Source: Lacrimispora amygdalina (GTDB taxonomy: Bacteria; Bacillota; Clostridia; Lachnospirales; Lachnospiraceae). Taken from it: a stretch of DNA of 58,105 nt. Shown here in pieces: positions 55,195-58,105 of this stretch. The DNA is taken from positions 1 to 58,105 of the forward strand of contig NZ_QOHO01000034.1 in NCBI RefSeq assembly GCF_003432035.1, written 5' to 3'. The position numbers and the translations under genes were made by a program. The number at the start of each line of letters is the position of its first letter. The stretch's first letter is position 1. The notes under the pieces are model-generated. The model worked only from the letters and a program-made list of their open reading frames with translations, was not told the origin of the DNA and searched no databases.

Positions 55195-55824
55195 ATGTGT
55201 TTACAAGCAATTGATGATAATATTTCATTTACAGAGTATAAAAAATGGATTGATAAATACATACGTAATAATGATACAAGGGAAATTAATTTTCAAAATG
55301 ATGTTATTAAAAGATTAATTGAAAAATTGTTTCCAAAATATGATGTTGTAAATGTTGGAACAAAAGGATCGGATACTGCTAAACATAATTATTATCATTA
55401 TTCAGGAAAATATATAGATAATCTAGGTCGAGAGAAGCCAACAACTCCGGACATTTTGGTGGCAAACAATTGGAATTGGTATAATATTGAGCACGAAAAT
55501 GAAATTAAGTATATTGCAACCATTGAGGTGAAATCTCCTTATGGAAAAGAGGCAATATATAAAAGTGATTGTTGCAACTGTCCAGCGCAAATTAATAGAC
55601 ATTTAAGTGCTGAGAAGATTGATAAAGTAATTTATACTGATTCATTTGAATGGAGATTTTATACGCAAAATAAATTGGATAACCCGGAAAAATTTAGTTT
55701 TGTTAATAGAATAAGAATCGGAAGAGGTTATACATATGAATGGAAAACAGAGGCTTATGCGCAAGAAGAATTTGATAAACTAATAAAGAAACTGAAAGAT
55801 TTTTTGGTAATTATGAAGGAGTAG
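55195..55824 (+). CDS. PD-(D/E)XK nuclease-like protein
   Basis: A 209-aa protein. It has TTPDILVANN near residue 82 and ATIEVKSPYG near residue 105, the Asp...Glu-x-Lys pattern of restriction nucleases, followed by QINRHL (a Q-x3-type helix). N-terminal helices resemble type I HsdR N-terminal or Mrr-like folds. A strong AGGAGG site precedes the ATG. It lies 53 bases after the TIR gene, probably in one operon. Substrate unknown. Confidence 0.72.
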   Translation: MCLQAIDDNISFTEYKKWIDKYIRNNDTREINFQNDVIKRLIEKLFPKYDVVNVGTKGSDTAKHNYYHYSGKYIDNLGREKPTTPDILVANNWNWYNIEHENEIKYIATIEVKSPYGKEAIYKSDCCNCPAQINRHLSAEKIDKVIYTDSFEWRFYTQNKLDNPEKFSFVNRIRIGRGYTYEWKTEAYAQEEFDKLIKKLKDFLVIMKE

Positions 55825-55846
55825 AATATAATACATATAATAAAAG

Positions 55847-55861
55847 TTCGCAAATAGCGAA
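55847..55861. promoter_or_regulatory. Fourth ATTCGC-type palindrome, at the retron promoter
   Basis: TTCGC-AAATA-GCGAA, a five-base-spacer variant of the element's palindromes, nine bases upstream of the -35 of the retron-like unit. Confidence 0.5.
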
Positions 55862-55869
55862 AAAACATA

Positions 55870-55898
55870 TTGACATTTTGAGATTAATGTCGTAATAT
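55870..55898 (+). promoter_or_regulatory. Promoter of the retron-like unit with overlapping palindrome
   Basis: TTGACA (55870-55875), 17-base spacer, TAATAT (55893-55898). The palindrome GACATT-N8-AATGTC (55872-55891) overlaps the -35 and spacer and could be the operator of the HTH protein downstream. Confidence 0.75.
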
Positions 55899-55900
55899 AA

Positions 55901-56108
55901 GCATACAGCATATCGATATATTTATTATATCGTGGTCTAATCCCATAAATTGGAGTGTATTTGCACTTGAGGAGCATCTTAGTATGCTCTACGGTTAGGG
56001 GCCGGCATGTTACGCAATGACCCGTGGCACGCTGCTAGCACCGCACGCTCTGCCTCGCTCGGGGGAGCTCGGCAGAGCTCAATGGATTAGATAGGTTGTT
56101 CTGTATGC
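55901..56108 (+). ncRNA. Retron-like msr-msd RNA (boundaries approximate)
   Basis: GCATACAG (55901-55908) and CTGTATGC (56101-56108) can pair as retron a1/a2 ends. Inside are hairpins CGATATA/TATATCG (55914-55932) and GAGCAT/ATGCTC (55972-55989). A long-range pair TCTAATCC/GGATTAGA (55936-55943, 56084-56091) and a GC-rich stem CTCTGCC/GGCAGAG (56048-56054, 56071-56077) are also present. GC content jumps here relative to flanks. The predicted transcript start (about 55905) falls inside a1, so the exact 5' end is uncertain. Confidence 0.65.
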
Positions 56109-56170
56109 ACCACACTTCTTGCGGGGTGGAAGCTATAAACTATAAAAGTAGCTTCTAAAGGAGTGATGAT

Positions 56171-56347
56171 ATGAAAAAAATGCTGTTCGTGCAGAATGTT
56201 CAGGTAGCGCCTCAAAAACCTAACAAAAAATCTAGTAAGAAGCGAAAAAAACTTAGAAGCAAAATTTTTAAAATTGGGTTTCGAGGTATTGAAGCATTAT
56301 GGATGCTGTTGCAGATTGTGCAGTATCTCTTGCAGATTTTTAAATAA
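56171..56347 (+). CDS. 58-aa basic/hydrophobic small protein
   Basis: ATG 56171 follows AAAGGAGTGATGAT. The N-terminal half is strongly basic (KPNKKSSKKRKKLRSKIFK). The C-terminal half is hydrophobic or amphipathic (ALWMLLQIVQYLLQIFK), like a membrane-active peptide. It lies between the structured RNA and the HTH gene, where a retron accessory or effector would be. No family is recognised. Confidence 0.65.
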   Translation: MKKMLFVQNVQVAPQKPNKKSSKKRKKLRSKIFKIGFRGIEALWMLLQIVQYLLQIFK

Positions 56348-56434
56348 GAGGAGGGCTATAGAAAAACCTATCTAATTTTGTTTTTTAGTCGTTAGACTTC
56401 ATATACATAGAATATTTTAGAAAGGTGGGTAAAT

Positions 56435-56725
56435 ATGATAGGAGATATTTTAAAGCGAACTAGGACTATATATGGATATAAAGCGTCTGATATGAGCGAA
56501 ATGCTTCAAATATCAAAAAGCTATCTTTCTGAGATTGAGAATAATAAGAAACAGCCATCACTTGAATTGCTAGAGAAGTATTCTGAAATTTATGAAATGA
56601 AATTATCTTCCCTGATATTATTGTCAGAAAACTACGACGATGCAAATAAAAATAATAAGGGTGACAAATTCATTAGAAATATGATGATAAAGCTTATTGA
56701 GAAGATGACACCAGATGTGGAGTAG
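56435..56725 (+). CDS. HTH (Xre-type) protein of the retron-like unit
   Basis: A 96-aa protein with an Xre HTH (ILKRTRTIYGYKASDMSEML, SKSYLSEIENNKKQPSLELL, residues 5-60) and a basic tail. AGAAAGGTGGG precedes the ATG. It ends two bases before the RT start. Small HTH accessory genes occur beside some retron RTs (the class called type VI is one candidate); it may regulate the unit through the GACATT palindrome. Confidence 0.82.
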   Translation: MIGDILKRTRTIYGYKASDMSEMLQISKSYLSEIENNKKQPSLELLEKYSEIYEMKLSSLILLSENYDDANKNNKGDKFIRNMMIKLIEKMTPDVE

Positions 56726-56727
56726 CA

Positions 56728-57663
56728 ATGGAAAATAAATGGAAGAAATATGATATTACACAGTGTGCTTTTTATAAATGTAATAGTCCTAAAAATTTAA
56801 AAAGAATATTACAAATAAAAGATGAAGAGTATAATGATATTTTTTCGATTGTAAAGTATCATGGATTTTCGATTGACAAAAAAGATGGTATCGAAAAGAG
56901 AAATATTACTGCACCTGACAAGAGAATAAAAGCTATACAAGGTCGAATATTACGACTATTTCAAAAAGTTGAAAGGCCTGAATGGCTTATTTCAGGTGAA
57001 AAAGGGAAATGCTATATTGATAATGGAAAACAGCATGTTTTTTCAAATTATTTTTTAACAATAGATATTAAGAAATTTTATGATAATTGTAAGAGAGAAT
57101 ATGTTTTTCGCTTTTTTAAAGATCGAATGCTGATGACAGGAGATTTGGCAGGTTTATGTACCGATATTGTAACTTATGAAGGGGGAATTCCAACTGGGTG
57201 TCCTACAAGTCAGTTAATTGCCTATTATGCATATGAAAATATGTTTAAAGAAATATATGAAGTAGCGACTGAATATAGTTGTATATTTACAGTATATGTT
57301 GATGATATGACTTTTTCCTCAGAAAAAGCTTTTGATGTTAATAAAATGGTGAATAAGGTAGACTGTACTTTAAGAAAGTATGGTCATAAACCAAAATATA
57401 AAAAGGTGAAATATTATTCACAGGGTCAATATGTTCCGATAACAGGAACCATTGTTACAGGAAAACATGAAATTAAGGTTCCAAATCAATTACAAAAGAA
57501 GGTATATGATGAGTTCCAAGAAATTAAAACTCTTAATACAGAAAACTTGACAGATAAAGAACAGAAGAAGATAAATAGTCTCAAAGGAAGAATTCAAGCT
57601 TCGAGAAATATTGAAGATGGAAAATTTCCTGAGATACGGAGGCTTGTTAATAAGATAGGCTGA
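56728..57663 (+). CDS. Retron-type reverse transcriptase
   Basis: A 311-aa RT of retron size. Visible motifs are DNGKQHVF (resembling the retron NAxxH element), motif A LTIDIKKFYDNC near residue 113, motif B GIPTGCPTSQL near residue 155, catalytic YVDDMTFSS near residue 190, and the retron VTG-type segment TGTIVTGKHEIKVPN near residue 240. No maturase or endonuclease domain is present, which argues against a group II intron. It would extend msDNA from the adjoining RNA. Confidence 0.9.
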   Translation: MENKWKKYDITQCAFYKCNSPKNLKRILQIKDEEYNDIFSIVKYHGFSIDKKDGIEKRNITAPDKRIKAIQGRILRLFQKVERPEWLISGEKGKCYIDNGKQHVFSNYFLTIDIKKFYDNCKREYVFRFFKDRMLMTGDLAGLCTDIVTYEGGIPTGCPTSQLIAYYAYENMFKEIYEVATEYSCIFTVYVDDMTFSSEKAFDVNKMVNKVDCTLRKYGHKPKYKKVKYYSQGQYVPITGTIVTGKHEIKVPNQLQKKVYDEFQEIKTLNTENLTDKEQKKINSLKGRIQASRNIEDGKFPEIRRLVNKIG

Positions 57664-57670
57664 ATTTTGG

Positions 57671-57688
57671 TGATACCGTTATGATACC
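57671..57688 (+). repeat. Right arm-type repeat pair TGATACC-N4-TGATACC
   Basis: Same heptamers, spacing and orientation as at the left end (34368-34385), 103 bases inside attR. Only the four spacer bases differ (GTTA versus TTTT). Confidence 0.7.
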
Positions 57689-57766
57689 CAAAGCTTATTA
57701 TACACAAAATAATACATAGAATTCCCGGACTAATTGCAATTAAATAACAGCAAATATATCAAATAA

Positions 57767-57784
57767 ATTCGCTTTAAAGCGAAT
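57767..57784. promoter_or_regulatory. Palindrome beside attR
   Basis: ATTCGC-TTTAAA-GCGAAT, a perfect palindrome of 20 bases with flanking A/T, seven bases before the attR core. It belongs to the same family as the operators at 36856-36943. Confidence 0.7.
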
Positions 57785-57791
57785 TGTTAGG

Positions 57792-57802
57792 GAGTTTGAA
57801 TA
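57792..57802 (+). other. attR core (direct repeat GAGTTTGAATA)
   Basis: Identical to the 11-base guaA end at 34298-34308. Confidence 0.8.
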
Positions 57803-57810
57803 AAATATTT

Positions 57811-57859
57811 AGAGCCAGAAAACCTTGTAAAATCAAGGGAATCTGGCTCTTTTCTTTTT
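57811..57859 (+). terminator. Terminator immediately right of attR
   Basis: AGAGCCAGA (57811-57819) pairs with TCTGGCTCT (57842-57850), with an inner CCTTG/CAAGG stem, then TTTCTTTTT. It is either the ancestral guaA terminator or the end structure of a second element. Confidence 0.85.
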
Positions 57860-57863
57860 GTAT

Positions 57864-57881
57864 TGGAACTAAAATGGAACT
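57864..57881 (+). repeat. TGGAACT-N4-TGGAACT repeat pair
   Basis: Heptamers at 57864-57870 and 57875-57881, 11 bases apart, the same geometry as the TGATACC arms but a different sequence. Candidate integrase arm sites of a neighbouring element. The region from 57882 to 58003 holds no gene I can support. Confidence 0.5.
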
Positions 57882-58003
57882 AGAAACAATCCTGGAGCTT
57901 TTCCGCCACCTCATTACGCTTGTGTGGAAATAGGTGGGAATAGGTGTTTGATAGTGTCAAGATTTTTTCGCAAATTGTATTTCAGCCGTTAGGTAGCCGG
58001 TAG

Positions 58004-58105
58004 TCAGCCGGCTATGATATCAGACTGATTTTGGAGATCCAATTCTTTCAGGTGCTCCATATTCATGTAGCGCTTTGTACCCCATTGGGTTCCAGCTACG
58101 TGTCG
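58004..58105 (-). CDS. C-terminal fragment of an unrecognised protein, cut by the window edge
   Basis: A leftward frame enters at the window edge and gives 33 residues containing GTQWGTKRYMNMEHLKEL and ending DIIAG before TGA at 58004. The gene would continue to the right. A second frame is also open for 27 codons here, so frame choice is uncertain. No family is assigned. Confidence 0.3.
   Translation of the reverse strand, partial: RHVAGTQWGTKRYMNMEHLKELDLQNQSDIIAG

Larger units (their letters stand above)
34298..57802. mobile_element. Integrative mobilizable element inserted at the 3' end of guaA
   Basis: An element of about 23.5 kb bounded by the 11-base direct repeat GAGTTTGAATA (34298-34308 and 57792-57802). 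TGATACC arm-type pairs lie just inside each end. It encodes a tyrosine integrase and Xis-like protein, RepA-like ATPase, TnpV, ParM/ParR-like proteins, MobC and a MOBP-type relaxase. No coupling protein or VirB4 homologue is seen, so transfer would need a helper. It carries four defence-like cargo modules. The 3' end of guaA is a known integration hotspot, with GAGTGGGAATA-like cores in other hosts. Confidence 0.88.

Noticed and set aside
44967-57663. CRISPR array or cas genes among the cargo
   Set aside because: No regularly spaced repeats and no cas genes; the Cas4-like domain belongs to an AddB-type helicase-nuclease.
56728-57663. Group II intron or diversity-generating retroelement RT
   Set aside because: No maturase or endonuclease domain, no intron RNA domains V/VI and no template/variable repeat pair; size and motifs fit retron RTs better.
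34298-57802. Self-transmissible conjugative element
   Set aside because: No VirB4, VirD4/TcpA or other type IV secretion genes occur between the att repeats, so it is called mobilizable only.
1-58105. tRNA or rRNA genes
   Set aside because: No cloverleaf-like or rRNA-like sequence was recognised by eye; a tRNAscan run would settle small ones.

Overview
The window looks like a chromosome segment of a clostridial Firmicute, most probably family Lachnospiraceae. Gene order and protein character (infB-rbfA-nrnA-truB-ribF, Liv and BMP/nucleoside ABC operons, ftsH, uvrA, guaA) and strong AGGAGG ribosome binding sites support this. The species cannot be fixed from sequence alone. It divides into a housekeeping chromosome (1-34309), an inserted mobile element of about 23.5 kb (34298-57802), and the apparent start of a second element (57792-58105).

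Housekeeping part. A translation/RNA/cofactor cluster runs rightward: infB (5' end missing), rbfA, nrnA-like DHH phosphoesterase, truB, ribF, then an SH3-NlpC/P60 cell-wall hydrolase. A leftward branched-chain amino acid ABC operon (livJ-livH-livM-livG-livF) follows, then an isolated TraX-like membrane protein and leftward pyrG. Next come a rightward BMP-lipoprotein/nucleoside-type ABC operon, ftsH, a three-gene SMC-like operon of the JetABC/MksFEB type with no JetD nuclease in the window, a leftward YARHG lipoprotein, uvrA with a LexA-like box, and guaA.

Mobile element. The last 11 bases before the end of the guaA stop codon (GAGTTTGAATA, 34298-34308) recur at 57792-57802, and paired TGATACC arm-type repeats lie just inside both ends. 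The element carries a tyrosine integrase and an Xis-like protein, a RepA-like ATPase, TnpV, a ParM/ParR-like pair, MobC and a MOBP-type relaxase. No VirB4/VirD4-type transfer genes are present, so it looks like an integrative mobilizable element with plasmid-like maintenance functions. Its DNA is visibly richer in A+T than the flanking chromosome.

Cargo. Four defence-like or conflict-like modules ride on the element: (i) Xre regulator, polymerase-beta-type nucleotidyltransferase and an unrecognised 487-aa protein near the left end; (ii) a tight operon of wHTH, UvrD-like helicase with AddB/Cas4-like nuclease, type III-like Mod methylase, Res helicase-nuclease, an antirepressor-like DNA-binding protein and a Fic/Doc protein; (iii) a coiled-coil TIR protein with a PD-(D/E)XK-like protein; (iv) a retron-like unit with a structured RNA region, a 58-aa basic/hydrophobic peptide, an HTH protein and a retron-type reverse transcriptase. 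A family of ATTCGC-N6-GCGAAT palindromes occurs at the xre/xis-int promoter region and beside the right attachment site, with a weaker copy at the retron promoter, suggesting one element-wide regulator.

Right edge. Beyond 57802 the layout att core, terminator, paired 7-base repeats with 11-base periodicity is repeated with different sequences (TGGAACT). This is what the left end of another guaA-targeting element would look like.
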